Shown here one piece after another: positions 51,227 to 59,909 of a stretch of DNA of 64,000 nt. Origin of the DNA: an uncultured Bacteroidia bacterium (GTDB taxonomy: Bacteria > Bacteroidota > Bacteroidia > Bacteroidales > CAJPTX01); contig CAMXWF010000005.1 of the NCBI GenBank assembly GCA_947252645.1, forward strand, positions 1-64,000, written 5' to 3'. Position 1 is the first letter of the stretch, and the number at the start of each line of letters is the position of its first letter. The notes beneath the pieces were generated by a model, which worked only from the letters and a program-made list of their open reading frames with translations, ran no database searches and was not told where the DNA came from. The translations under genes were made by a program, and so were the position numbers.

Positions 51227-52540
51227 ATGGCCAAGCTCAGCATTGTAGGCGGGAAACGGCTCAAGGGCACCATCACCCCCCACGGGGCAAAAAACGAGGC
51301 CCTACAGGTCATTGCGGCCTGTCTGCTCACCGAGGACCCCGTCCGTCTAGACAACCTACCCCGCATTGACGATGTCCTCAACTTGCTGCGCATGGTCGAA
51401 ATGCTCGGTGCCCGCGTGGAGTGGGCCGACGAGCACTGCTGCACCATCTGCGCCCGCAACGTCAGCGCCGAGGCCCTCCACGACCCCAGCTATGCGGCTG
51501 TGGCCAGCCAGCTGCGCGGCTCCGTGCTGCTGGTAGGCCCCATGCTGGCCCGCTTCGGTGAGGCCTACGTCGCCACCCCTGGCGGCGATAAGATCGGCCG
51601 GCGACGGCTCGACACCCACCTCCTCGGCCTGCAGGCCCTTGGTGCTACGCTCTCCCACTCCAGCAGTAACGGCGGAGGCTACTGGCTCCGCGCCTCCAGG
51701 CTTCAGGGTTCCTACATGCTCCTCGACGAGGCCTCCGTCACCGGCACCGCCAGCATCGTCATGGCGGCCACCGCCGCGCACGGAAAAACCACCATCTTCA
51801 ACGCAGCCTGCGAGCCCTACGTACAGCAGCTCTGCCGGCTTCTACAGGCCATGGGTGTCAAAATAGAAGGACTGGGCTCCAACCTCCTCTCCGTCTACGG
51901 CCCCAATCAGCTCCACGGCGCCACGCACCGCCTACTGCCCGACATGATCGAGGTCGGCTCCTTCATCGGCCTCGCCGCGCTCACACAGAGCGAAATCACC
52001 ATTGCCCACTGCGGCTACGAACACCTGGGCATCATCCCCACACAATTCGCGCGTCTCGGCATCGCCTTGGAACGCCGTGACGACAACATCTATATCCCCC
52101 CCGACCAGAACTACACCGTGGAGACCTTCATCGACGGCTCCATCATGACTATCTCCGATGCCCCTTGGCCCGGCCTCACCCCCGACCTCATAAGCGTCCT
52201 GCTCGTGGTGGCCACCCAGGCTACGGGCGCCGTGCTCATACACCAGAAAATGTTTGAGAGCCGTCTCTTCTTCGTCGATCGGCTTATCGAAATGGGCGCC
52301 CAGATCATCCTCTGCGACCCACACCGCGCCACCGTCATCGGCCTCGGACACCGCGTCCCGCTCCATGGCGCCAAGCTCGTCTCCCCCGACATCCGCGCGG
52401 GGGTCGCCCTGCTCATCGCGGCCCTGGCCGCGCAGGGCCCCAGCGAAATCGACAACGCCGAGCAAATCGACCGGGGCTACGAAAATATCGAGGGGCGGCT
52501 CATCGCCCTCGGTGCCGACATCACACGACTCCCCAGCTGA
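51227..52540 (+). CDS. murA: UDP-N-acetylglucosamine 1-carboxyvinyltransferase (MurA), Cys-to-Asp form
   Basis: A 437-residue enzyme for the first committed step of peptidoglycan synthesis, transferring enolpyruvate from PEP to UDP-GlcNAc. The substrate-binding start GGKRLKGTITPHGAKNEAL is normal. The active-site loop reads TPGGDKIGRRRLDTH: Asp121 stands where E. coli has Cys115, the residue alkylated by fosfomycin. The same change is known to give natural fosfomycin resistance in Mycobacterium and Chlamydia, so intrinsic resistance is predicted. Confidence 0.96.
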   Translation: MAKLSIVGGKRLKGTITPHGAKNEALQVIAACLLTEDPVRLDNLPRIDDVLNLLRMVEMLGARVEWADEHCCTICARNVSAEALHDPSYAAVASQLRGSVLLVGPMLARFGEAYVATPGGDKIGRRRLDTHLLGLQALGATLSHSSSNGGGYWLRASRLQGSYMLLDEASVTGTASIVMAATAAHGKTTIFNAACEPYVQQLCRLLQAMGVKIEGLGSNLLSVYGPNQLHGATHRLLPDMIEVGSFIGLAALTQSEITIAHCGYEHLGIIPTQFARLGIALERRDDNIYIPPDQNYTVETFIDGSIMTISDAPWPGLTPDLISVLLVVATQATGAVLIHQKMFESRLFFVDRLIEMGAQIILCDPHRATVIGLGHRVPLHGAKLVSPDIRAGVALLIAALAAQGPSEIDNAEQIDRGYENIEGRLIALGADITRLPS

Positions 52541-52611
52541 AGCCCACCCACCCACTCCTGCAGACAGTCACGATAGCAACCATTCCTCAACACTTCTTAA
52601 CCTCTCCAACT

Positions 52612-53877
52612 ATGGCCAGCGCGGACTTCAACCACTATCCTTTTGCCGGTAAGCGCGTCTTGGTACGCGTGGATTTCAACGTCCCCTTCAGCCCCCAGAC
52701 AGGCCTCGTGAGCGACGACACCCGCATTCGCCGCGCGCTGCCTACCATCGAGCATATCGTCAGCCGGGGCGGGCGCGCCATCCTCATCTCCCACTTGGGG
52801 CGTCCAAAGGGCCAGCCTAAGCCCGAGTTCTCCATGCAGCGCATCGTCCAGACCGTCTCCACCATCCTGGGCAAGCACATCACCTTCGTCCCCGACTGCA
52901 TCGGCCCGCTAGCCCTACAGGCCGTGCAGAAAATGCACGATGGCGACATCGTCCTCTTGGAGAATGTGCGCTTCCACCCCGAGGAAGAGGCCAAGGTCAA
53001 GCAGGCCGATGGCGAGCCCAACGAGGCTTTCGCCGCGCGCAAAGCGGCCATGAAGCGGGCCCAACAGGAATTCGCTGCCGCGTTGGCATCGCTGGGTGAT
53101 TGCTTCGTCATGGATGCCTTCGGCGCTGCCCACCGGGCCCATGCCAGCGTGGCCGCCATAGCCTCCCATTTCCCCAACGACAAAATGTTCGGCCTACTGC
53201 TCGCCTCGGAGTTGGAGGCCATGGCCAAGGTGCTGCAACACCCCGCGCGCCCCCTCACGGCGGTCATGGGCGGCGCCAAGGTCTCCGATAAGCTCACGCT
53301 CATCGAGCAGATACTCCCCAAGGTCGACCGTCTCCTCATCGGGGGCGGTATGGCCTATACCTTTGCCCTTGCCCAAGGCGGCACTATCGGCACCTCCATC
53401 TGCGAGCCCGAGCAGATCGCTACTGCCCAGCGCATCATGGAGCAGGCCAAAGCCCAGGGGGTCACACTCCTACTCCCCACCGACAGCGTGTGCGCCCGCG
53501 AGTTTAAGGCCCAAGCCACCCCGAGCGTCTATCCCACCGCCGCCATCCCCACCGACCAAATGGGCATGGACATAGGCCCCGAAACGGTGAAGCAATTCAG
53601 CGAGGCCGTGCGCACTTCTAAGACCGTCTTCTGGAATGGCCCCATGGGCGTGTTTGAGTTCCCCACCTTCGCCAAGGGAAGCTTTGCCTTGGCCAAAGCC
53701 CTGGCCGAGGCCACCATGCAGGGCGCCTTCACCCTGGTAGGCGGGGGCGACTCCGTGGCGGCTATCCGCGAGAGCGGCCTCGACGACAAGGTCTCCTTCC
53801 TATCCACGGGCGGCGGTGCCATGCTCGAATATCTCGAGGGCAAGCGTCTGCCCGGGGTGGCCGCCATAGAGGATTAA
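52612..53877 (+). CDS. pgk: Phosphoglycerate kinase
   Basis: A 421-residue glycolytic/gluconeogenic enzyme transferring phosphate between 1,3-bisphosphoglycerate and ADP. Present are RVLVRVDFNVPF, ISHLGRPKG, AVMGGAKVSDKL, the ADP loop FWNGPMGVFEFPTFAKG and GGGDSVAAI. The length is normal (about 390-420). It lies 71 bases after murA and 6 before ftsE. Confidence 0.97.
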   Translation: MASADFNHYPFAGKRVLVRVDFNVPFSPQTGLVSDDTRIRRALPTIEHIVSRGGRAILISHLGRPKGQPKPEFSMQRIVQTVSTILGKHITFVPDCIGPLALQAVQKMHDGDIVLLENVRFHPEEEAKVKQADGEPNEAFAARKAAMKRAQQEFAAALASLGDCFVMDAFGAAHRAHASVAAIASHFPNDKMFGLLLASELEAMAKVLQHPARPLTAVMGGAKVSDKLTLIEQILPKVDRLLIGGGMAYTFALAQGGTIGTSICEPEQIATAQRIMEQAKAQGVTLLLPTDSVCAREFKAQATPSVYPTAAIPTDQMGMDIGPETVKQFSEAVRTSKTVFWNGPMGVFEFPTFAKGSFALAKALAEATMQGAFTLVGGGDSVAAIRESGLDDKVSFLSTGGGAMLEYLEGKRLPGVAAIED

Positions 53878-53883
53878 TACACC

Positions 53884-54660
53884 ATGGCAGATCAACAGCC
53901 CCCCAGCCCCCTTGCGCAGGCCTCCGTGGCCCCTGCGCAGCCCGAGCCCACAAAAAAACGGGTGGCTTGGCTGAGCCGTGCCCGCATCCTCCACGGCGAT
54001 AATCTCGTGCTACAGGACGTGGAACTCTCCATCTATCCGGGAGACTTCATCTACCTCGTGGGGCGCGTAGGGTCGGGTAAAAGTAGCCTAATCGCCACTC
54101 TCACCGGTCAGATCCCCCTCCAGGCAGGCCAGGGCTGCGTCTGCGGCTTCGACCTCGAGACCCTCAAACGCAACCAGATCCCCCTCCTCCGGCGAAGCCT
54201 CGGCGTGGTCTTCCAGGATTTCAAACTCCTACTCGACCGTTCCGTGGAAAAGAACCTCCTCTTTGTCCTCAGGGCCACGGGCTGGAAGGACAAACAGGCC
54301 ATCGCCGACCGCATCGCCCAAGTACTCGACATGGTGGGCATGCGCCACAAGGCCTTCAAGATGCCTAACCAGCTCTCGGGGGGCGAACAGCAGCGCGTGG
54401 CCATTGCCAGGGCTCTGCTCAATGAACCCCAGCTCATCCTGGCCGACGAACCCACGGGCAACCTCGACCCCGACACCTCCGAGGGCATCCTGCAACTCCT
54501 CCAAGGCCTCGCAAAAAAAGGAAAATCCGTCCTGATGGCCACCCACAACTTCTCCCTGGTCAACAACTACCCCGCCACCACCTACCAGTGTAAGAATCTG
54601 CACCTCTCCCCGCGCGCAGCCAGCGTCTCCCTCGACCTTCAGGACCTCTTCGATGCCTAG
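53884..54660 (+). CDS. ftsE: FtsE-like ABC transporter ATPase
   Basis: A 258-residue ATPase with Walker A GRVGSGKSS, Q-loop VFQDFKLL, ABC signature LSGGEQQRVAIARALL and Walker B LILADEPTGNLDP. The VGSGKSSLI wording and FQDFKLLLDRSVEKN are typical of FtsE, which with FtsX controls peptidoglycan hydrolases at the division site. An N-terminal tail of about 30 Pro/Ala-rich residues is extra. No ftsX follows, so the partner must be encoded elsewhere. Confidence 0.9.
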   Translation: MADQQPPSPLAQASVAPAQPEPTKKRVAWLSRARILHGDNLVLQDVELSIYPGDFIYLVGRVGSGKSSLIATLTGQIPLQAGQGCVCGFDLETLKRNQIPLLRRSLGVVFQDFKLLLDRSVEKNLLFVLRATGWKDKQAIADRIAQVLDMVGMRHKAFKMPNQLSGGEQQRVAIARALLNEPQLILADEPTGNLDPDTSEGILQLLQGLAKKGKSVLMATHNFSLVNNYPATTYQCKNLHLSPRAASVSLDLQDLFDA

Positions 54661-54842
54661 GGGCCCCCGCCCTCGCAACGTGCGATGCCACGCCCACGTA
54701 GGCTGCCATGTCGACACATCCTCCAAACGCTGTACCCGCTGGCTCTCCCCGGGGGCCTAGCCTGAGGACACCACCCAATCTGTAATCATTCCGTATTACC
54801 GCAAAGCCCCCTCGGCCCTGTGATTCGCGAGTGGAATACGGA

Positions 54843-54850
54843 TATATTTG
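54843..54850 (+). promoter_or_regulatory. -7 box of nfnAB
   Basis: TATATTTG matches TAnnTTTG exactly, 57 bases before the nfnA ATG at 54908. Confidence 0.5.
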
Positions 54851-54907
54851 TGGTTATAAAACAGTATACTACCAAGCGCAGGGGGCGCAGAGAAAGGGTG
54901 CTTAAAC

Positions 54908-55771
54908 ATGTTCAAGATTGTACATAAGTCGTTGTTGGCCCCGAACATCTACCGGATGGACATCGAGGCCCACCGCGTGGCAGAGTCGGCCCAACCCGGC
55001 CAGTTTGTCATCGTGCGGGCCGACGAGGCCGGCGAGCGCGTGCCGCTCACCATCGCCGATTATGACATCAAGACGGGGCTGGTAGCCATTGTCACCCAGA
55101 CGATAGGGGTGAGCACTAGAAAGCTCTGTGCCCTCGAGGAGGGCGACAGCCTGCTCGACTTCGTGGGCCCGCTGGGTAGGCCGAGTGAGCTGGTCGAGCT
55201 CTCCGATGAGGACCTGGCCAAAAAGCAAATCATCTTCGTGGGCGGGGGCGTTGGTGCGGCCCCCATCTACCCCCAGGTGCGCTACCTCGCGGAGCGGGGC
55301 TTTAAGCCCGACGTGATCATCGGGGCCAAGACCAAGTCCATCGAGATCATGCGCCCCGAGCTTGAGGCCTGTGCCGAGCACTACTTCCAGGCCACCGACG
55401 ATGGCTCCGACGGCTTCCACGGCATGGTCACCGACTGCCTCAAGGATCTCGTGCTCCACCAAGGCCGGCACTACAACCACTGCGTCACCATCGGCCCCAT
55501 GATCATGATGAAGTTCGTCGCGCAGCTCACCAAGGAACTCAACATCCCCACCGTGGCCAGCCTCAATACGCTCATGGTCGACGGCACCGGCATGTGTGGG
55601 GCCTGCCGCGTCTCTATCGGCGGCCAGATGAAGTTCACCTGTGTCGATGGGCCCGAGTTCGACGCCCACCAGATCAACTTCCCCGAGGCCATGCGCCGCC
55701 AAGGCATGTACAGAGCCGTGGAAAAAACACGCTTGGACTCCTACCAGTCGCAGTGCCAATTAAACCAGTAG
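54908..55771 (+). CDS. nfnA: NfnA-type NADH-dependent ferredoxin:NADP+ oxidoreductase, small subunit
   Basis: A 287-residue flavoprotein with an FAD domain (GQFVIVRADEAGERVPLTIAD), an NAD(H) domain (IIFVGGGVGAAPIYPQV) and a C-terminal [2Fe-2S] site formed by the cysteines in GTGMCGACRVSI and FTCVDGPEFDAH. With NfnB it exchanges electrons among NADH, reduced ferredoxin and NADP+, or as SudB acts in sulfide metabolism. In a fermenter with Bcd-EtfAB the NADPH-making role is more likely. It overlaps no gene and lies 5 bases before nfnB. Confidence 0.92.
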   Translation: MFKIVHKSLLAPNIYRMDIEAHRVAESAQPGQFVIVRADEAGERVPLTIADYDIKTGLVAIVTQTIGVSTRKLCALEEGDSLLDFVGPLGRPSELVELSDEDLAKKQIIFVGGGVGAAPIYPQVRYLAERGFKPDVIIGAKTKSIEIMRPELEACAEHYFQATDDGSDGFHGMVTDCLKDLVLHQGRHYNHCVTIGPMIMMKFVAQLTKELNIPTVASLNTLMVDGTGMCGACRVSIGGQMKFTCVDGPEFDAHQINFPEAMRRQGMYRAVEKTRLDSYQSQCQLNQ

Positions 55772-55776
55772 ACATC

Positions 55777-57177
55777 ATGGCAAAGTTGCAATTGGTGCGT
55801 ACCCCCGTACGCGAGCAAGAGCCGCAGGTGCGCGCGGCCAATTTCCAGGAGGTCTGCTATGGCTACAATGTCACCGAGGCCCAGGCCGAAGCGGCCCGCT
55901 GCTTAGACTGTAAAAAGCCCTCCTGCGTTCCAGCCTGCCCTGTGCATGTGAAGATCCCCGAATTCATCAAAAAAATCGTGGAGGGCGATTTTCTCGCCGC
56001 GGCCGATAAGATCTGGGAAGATAGCAGTCTGCCAGCCGTGTGCGGGCGGGTGTGCCCGCAGGAAACCCAGTGCGAGGGCTCGTGCATCGTGGGGCGCAAG
56101 GGCGACCCCCTGGCCATCGGAAAGCTCGAGCGCTTCGCGGCCGACTATGCCCGCGAGAAGGGCCACTTCAACCCCCAGTGCGCTGCCCCCAACGGCAAAA
56201 AGGTCGCCATTGTGGGTTCAGGCCCCTCAGGCCTGGCCTGCGCCACCGACTTGGCGCGTCTGGGCTACAAGGTGAAGATCTTCGAGGCCCTGCACCGTGC
56301 GGGCGGCGTGCTCCAATACGGCATCCCAGAGTTCCGCCTGCCCAAGCAGAAGGTGGTCGACCCCGAGATAGAAAACGTGCGTCGACTAGGGGTGGAGATC
56401 GAGACCGACGTGGTAGTGGGCCGCACCCTCACCATCGATTCCCTGCTCGAGCAGGAGGGCTACGATGCCGTCTTCGTGGGCTCTGGCGCCGGGCTGCCAC
56501 GCTTCATGGGCATCCCCGGGGAAAACCTTAACGGGGTCCTATCGGCCAACGAGCTGCTCACCCGCTCCAATCTGATGAAGGCCTTCGACCCCCACTACGA
56601 TACGCCCGTCTACGTGGGCAAGCAGGTGGTGGTGGTAGGCGGTGGCAACGTGGCCATGGATGCCGCCCGGACCGCCCTGCGCCTCGGTGCGCATGTTACC
56701 TTGGTGTATCGCCGCTCGGAGGCCGAGCTCCCCGCCCGCCGTGAGGAGGTCCACCACGCCAAGGAGGAGGGCATAGAGTTTTGCCTGCTCACCAACCCCA
56801 TCGAGGTGCTAGGCACCGACGAGGGGTGGGTACGCGCCGTCAAGGTTGTCAAGATGGAGCTCGGGGCGCCCGATGCCAGCGGCCGGCGCAGCCCCATCCC
56901 CATCCAGGGCTCTGAGTACGAGATCCCGTGCGACGTGGTGGTCATGGCGCTGGGCACCTCGCCCAACCCCCTGATTGCCCATACCACCCCGCACCTAGAT
57001 GTCAATAAGCACGGGTGCCTCGTGGTGGATGAGGCCAAGGGACAGACCTCCCGACCCAACGTCTTTGCAGGGGGCGATGCCGTCTCCGGGGCCGCCACGG
57101 TCATCCTCGCCATGGGCGCCGGCCGCAGCGCCGCCGCAGGTATCCATGCCTACTTGCAGGAGAAGGAGCGCCAGTAG
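55777..57177 (+). CDS. nfnB: NfnB-type oxidoreductase large subunit (GltD-like)
   Basis: A 466-residue protein of the glutamate synthase small-subunit-like family. The N-terminal cysteine clusters (RCLDCKKPSCVPACPV and CGRVCPQETQCEGSC) bind two [4Fe-4S] centres; FAD (VAIVGSGPSGLACA) and NADP (VVVVGGGNVAMDAARTALR) motifs follow. I start at the ATG at 55777, since the open frame further upstream lies inside nfnA. The pair nfnA-nfnB with the small subunit first supports Nfn rather than glutamate synthase, as no large GltB subunit is present. Confidence 0.93.
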   Translation: MAKLQLVRTPVREQEPQVRAANFQEVCYGYNVTEAQAEAARCLDCKKPSCVPACPVHVKIPEFIKKIVEGDFLAAADKIWEDSSLPAVCGRVCPQETQCEGSCIVGRKGDPLAIGKLERFAADYAREKGHFNPQCAAPNGKKVAIVGSGPSGLACATDLARLGYKVKIFEALHRAGGVLQYGIPEFRLPKQKVVDPEIENVRRLGVEIETDVVVGRTLTIDSLLEQEGYDAVFVGSGAGLPRFMGIPGENLNGVLSANELLTRSNLMKAFDPHYDTPVYVGKQVVVVGGGNVAMDAARTALRLGAHVTLVYRRSEAELPARREEVHHAKEEGIEFCLLTNPIEVLGTDEGWVRAVKVVKMELGAPDASGRRSPIPIQGSEYEIPCDVVVMALGTSPNPLIAHTTPHLDVNKHGCLVVDEAKGQTSRPNVFAGGDAVSGAATVILAMGAGRSAAAGIHAYLQEKERQ

Positions 57178-57202
57178 TGTCCCGCACGACATTAACCTCT
57201 CG

Positions 57203-57237
57203 GGCGATGGGGTGCGGGAGTACCCTGCCCCATCGCC
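57203..57237 (+). terminator. Hairpin after nfnB, probable terminator
   Basis: Ten perfect pairs (57203-57212 with 57228-57237) and three more inside, 25 bases after the nfnB stop. The following bases are not T-rich, so termination is less certain. Confidence 0.55.
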
Positions 57238-57400
57238 GTTCTATCCCTATCCCCACTGGCCATTGGCATTTACCCGGTGTGTCTACCCCGCCCGGCCTCC
57301 TCTACCAGCAGCCCTCGGGACGGTCTTTCGGGCAGCTATGACCCAAGAACGAACGCCCAATATATAGCCAAAAGGTCCCCATTCGCGCACCCATTGCACC

Positions 57401-57477
57401 AACTCCGTACCAACTCCGTACCAACTCCGCTTATTTACGCCTTGGGAGCGGAGCTTATGCGAAGTTTGTACGGAGTT
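57401..57477. repeat. Structured intergenic repeat, copy 2
   Basis: Two perfect tandem 11-base units AACTCCGTACC (57401-57411, 57412-57422), then AACTCCGCT, a 15-base loop and AGCGGAG (57447-57453). GTACGGAGTT at 57468-57477 is the exact complement of the first or second unit, so the whole can fold as a long hairpin. It has the same layout as 17063-17123. Confidence 0.7.
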
Positions 57478-57621
57478 CGTTCCTTTTACGCTATTTTCCC
57501 CTGACGATTCTTTTTTGAATTCGCCAAGGGAAAAGGTCGATTTCGCCGTAGTGTATCACCCCAAGTGTTGCGGCAGTTTGGGGCATGTTGGGCGAGGTGG
57601 GCGGTGCGGCTAGGGTGGTGT

Positions 57622-58848
57622 CTATTCTTGGAAGCGGCGGAGCGCGATGGTGGCGTTGGTGCCGCCGAAGCCGAAGCTATTGCTGAGGATGGTGTTGATA
57701 TTGACCTCTTGGCGCTGGGTGGGGATGTTGAGCTTGGCGGCCTCGCTGTCGGGATGGTGGAGGTTGATTTGCGGGGCCACGAAGCCTTCCTCCATCATGA
57801 TGAGGGAGTAGACGGCCTCGCTGGCGCCGGCCATCCACATTTCGTGGCCTGTGAAGCACTTGGTGGAGGTGACCAGGGCCGGGTGGCCCTGGAGGATAGT
57901 GTCGATGGCGGAGGCCTCCACGCTGTCACCCGCGGGGGTGCTGGTGGCGTGGGCGTTGATGTAGTCGATGTCGGTGGGCTGGAGGTTGGCGCTTTCGAGG
58001 CAGTGGCGCATGGCGCGCACGAGGCCATCGGCATTGGGGCGGGTCAGGTGGTCGCCGTTGCCCGAGAAGCCGTAGCCCACGATTTCCGCGATGGGTCGGG
58101 CGCCGCGGGCGCGGGCGCTCTCTAGGCTCTCCACGATGAGCGCGGCCGCGCCCCCGCTGGGTACTAAGCCGTCGCGGTCGCGATCGAAGGGTCGAGAGGC
58201 CTCGGTGGGGGCATCCTCGCGCGTGGAAAAGGCCCCCAGCCCGTCGAAGCTCGCCGTGGCGCACGGGCCGGTTTCCTGGGCTCCGCCGCAGACGATGCAC
58301 TCTTGGAGGCCCTGCCTGACCAGAAGCCAGGCCAGCCCGAGGGCATGGCTGCCTGAGGCGCACGCCGCGCTGAGGGTCATGTTGATCCCCTTGAGGTGGT
58401 AGTGGGTGCCCAGGTTCATGGTGACGGTGCTGGTCAGTTCCTGGAACACGGCGCCTTTGCCCGCCAGGCGCGTATCGTGCTTGGCCATGATGATGTTGCC
58501 GGCCGTCAGGGTGGCCTCGGCGCACGAGTCGTTGCCAAAAAGTATGCCTACCTCGTGGGCATCGATGTAGGCCTGGCTAAGCTGCGCCATGGCCAGGGCC
58601 TGCTCGCTGGCAAAGTAGGCGTAGGCCGACTGCTGCCCGAAGGTTACCCGTTCGTTGCGCGGGAGTATGCCCTTGAGGTCGGCGGGGGGCACCATGCCGC
58701 ACAGGGCAGAGATGTAGCCAAACTCCTTGCGTTCCTTGGATAGGCCGATGCCCGAACGCCCTTCGCGGAGCGAGGTTTTCACCTGCTCTCGGTCGGTGCC
58801 GATGCACGAATGGATGCCATACCCAGTGATGACTACTCGTTGCTTCAT
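57622..58848 (-). CDS. Beta-ketoacyl-ACP synthase (FabF/B-like)
   Basis: A 408-residue condensing enzyme. The catalytic triad is Cys163 in LSAACASGSHAL, His300 in NAHATSTPAGD and His335 in TGHEMWMAGA. The last motif replaces the usual TGHTLGAAGA; this wording, together with the adjoining ketoreductase, suggests a branch used for specialised acyl chains (for example aryl polyene or flexirubin-like) rather than housekeeping FabF. I start at MKQRVVITGYG (58848); the open frame continues far upstream in unrelated sequence. It lies 8 bases after the ketoreductase gene. Confidence 0.92.
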   Translation of the reverse strand: MKQRVVITGYGIHSCIGTDREQVKTSLREGRSGIGLSKERKEFGYISALCGMVPPADLKGILPRNERVTFGQQSAYAYFASEQALAMAQLSQAYIDAHEVGILFGNDSCAEATLTAGNIIMAKHDTRLAGKGAVFQELTSTVTMNLGTHYHLKGINMTLSAACASGSHALGLAWLLVRQGLQECIVCGGAQETGPCATASFDGLGAFSTREDAPTEASRPFDRDRDGLVPSGGAAALIVESLESARARGARPIAEIVGYGFSGNGDHLTRPNADGLVRAMRHCLESANLQPTDIDYINAHATSTPAGDSVEASAIDTILQGHPALVTSTKCFTGHEMWMAGASEAVYSLIMMEEGFVAPQINLHHPDSEAAKLNIPTQRQEVNINTILSNSFGFGGTNATIALRRFQE

Positions 58849-58856
58849 CTTGAATG

Positions 58857-59600
58857 CTATATACCGCCGCTGATGGCGAGGGTCTGCCCGGTGATGTAGC
58901 TGGCTTCGGGGGAGGCCAGAAAGCACACGGCTGCCGCTACCTCTTCGGGGCGTCCGAAGCGGCGCATGGGGATCTGTTGGCTTAGCTGCTCTACCGGTAG
59001 CCCAGCGGTCATGTCCGATTCGATGAACCCGGGGGCTACGGCGTTGACGGTGATATTTTTTCTGGCCACCTCCATGGCTAGAGCCCTGGTGGCCGCGAGG
59101 AGTCCGCCTTTGGCAGCTGCGTAGTTGGTCTGCCCAGGTACGCCCTGCAGCCCGCTCAGGGAGGCCACGTTGACGATCCGCCCGTAGTGGTGGGTGAGCA
59201 TGCGTAGCAGCACCAGCTGCGTGACGTGCAGGAAGCCGTCGAGCGTGGTGTCCAGCACGGCGTGCCAGCTCTCGGGGGTCTGCCAGGCAAAGAGCTGATC
59301 CTGCCGGATGCCCGCATTGTTGACTAGCACCTCGACTGCCGCCTCCTTGTGATCCGTAAGCCAGCCGCCGAGGCATTCCTGGACGCCCGTTTGGTTGCGC
59401 ACGTCGAACAGCAGCCCCTGGGCGTCCACGCCCAGCCCGCGCAGGGCCTCGAGGGTGGAGTTGGCTTGGTCGCTGGGGTGTTGGTACGTGATGAGCAGGT
59501 TGTACCCCCGCGCGGCCAGGGCCAGCGCGATGGCGCGCCCCAGCCCGCGGCTGCCGCCCGTTACGAGCGCATAGGCTGCTGTCTCCGTTGTGGACATCAT
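58857..59600 (-). CDS. fabG: 3-oxoacyl-ACP reductase (FabG-like SDR)
   Basis: A 247-residue short-chain dehydrogenase. The NADPH motif TGGSRGLGRAIA is at residues 14-25, the NNAG motif at 94-97, and the catalytic residues are Ser147, Tyr160 and Lys164. It reduces the 3-keto group on acyl-ACP. It heads a two-gene transcript with the ketosynthase. No carrier protein, dehydratase or acyltransferase gene is adjacent. Confidence 0.92.
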   Translation of the reverse strand: MMSTTETAAYALVTGGSRGLGRAIALALAARGYNLLITYQHPSDQANSTLEALRGLGVDAQGLLFDVRNQTGVQECLGGWLTDHKEAAVEVLVNNAGIRQDQLFAWQTPESWHAVLDTTLDGFLHVTQLVLLRMLTHHYGRIVNVASLSGLQGVPGQTNYAAAKGGLLAATRALAMEVARKNITVNAVAPGFIESDMTAGLPVEQLSQQIPMRRFGRPEEVAAAVCFLASPEASYITGQTLAISGGI

Positions 59601-59672
59601 AGCACGTCGTGTTCCCGTTCCCCGATTCCTCTGGCGGGCGGCATGGTTTGTGTCGCCAGCTGCCTCGCGCCG

Positions 59673-59680
59673 CGAATGTA
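59673..59680 (-). promoter_or_regulatory. -7 box of the ketoreductase-ketosynthase transcript
   Basis: Read on the minus strand, TACATTCG, 72 bases upstream of the fabG-like start; no clear -33 box. Confidence 0.4.
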
Positions 59681-59823
59681 GCTACTTTCTCTCTGAGTGA
59701 TGCGTCTCCCCTCCATGGCATGACGTCCCTGGGCTTTTGGGGGCTTGGTTGGTTGCGTGGATGTGACGGGGCGTTTTTGGTATGGTAGTTGTGTGTGATG
59801 ATAGTGAATTGGGAAGAAATGTC

Positions 59824-59831
59824 TACCTTTG
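59824..59831 (+). promoter_or_regulatory. -7 box of rpmH
   Basis: TACCTTTG matches TAnnTTTG exactly, 78 bases before the rpmH ATG. Confidence 0.5.
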
Positions 59832-59909
59832 CCGCGATATGATTGACACATCGGGGAGGTGTATGCGGCGCGAATACCGTGCACTGAGCCGGCAAAGTAA
59901 GATTGAGCG

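Larger units (their letters stand above)
57178..57621. other. Convergent intergenic region nfnB / ketosynthase
   Basis: Holds the nfnB hairpin and the repeat at 57401-57477. The remaining sequence carries only chance open frames. Confidence 0.5.
59601..59909. other. Divergent intergenic region fabG-like / rpmH
   Basis: Carries the minus-strand -7 box at 59673-59680 and the plus-strand box at 59824-59831. Nothing else recognised. Confidence 0.45.
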
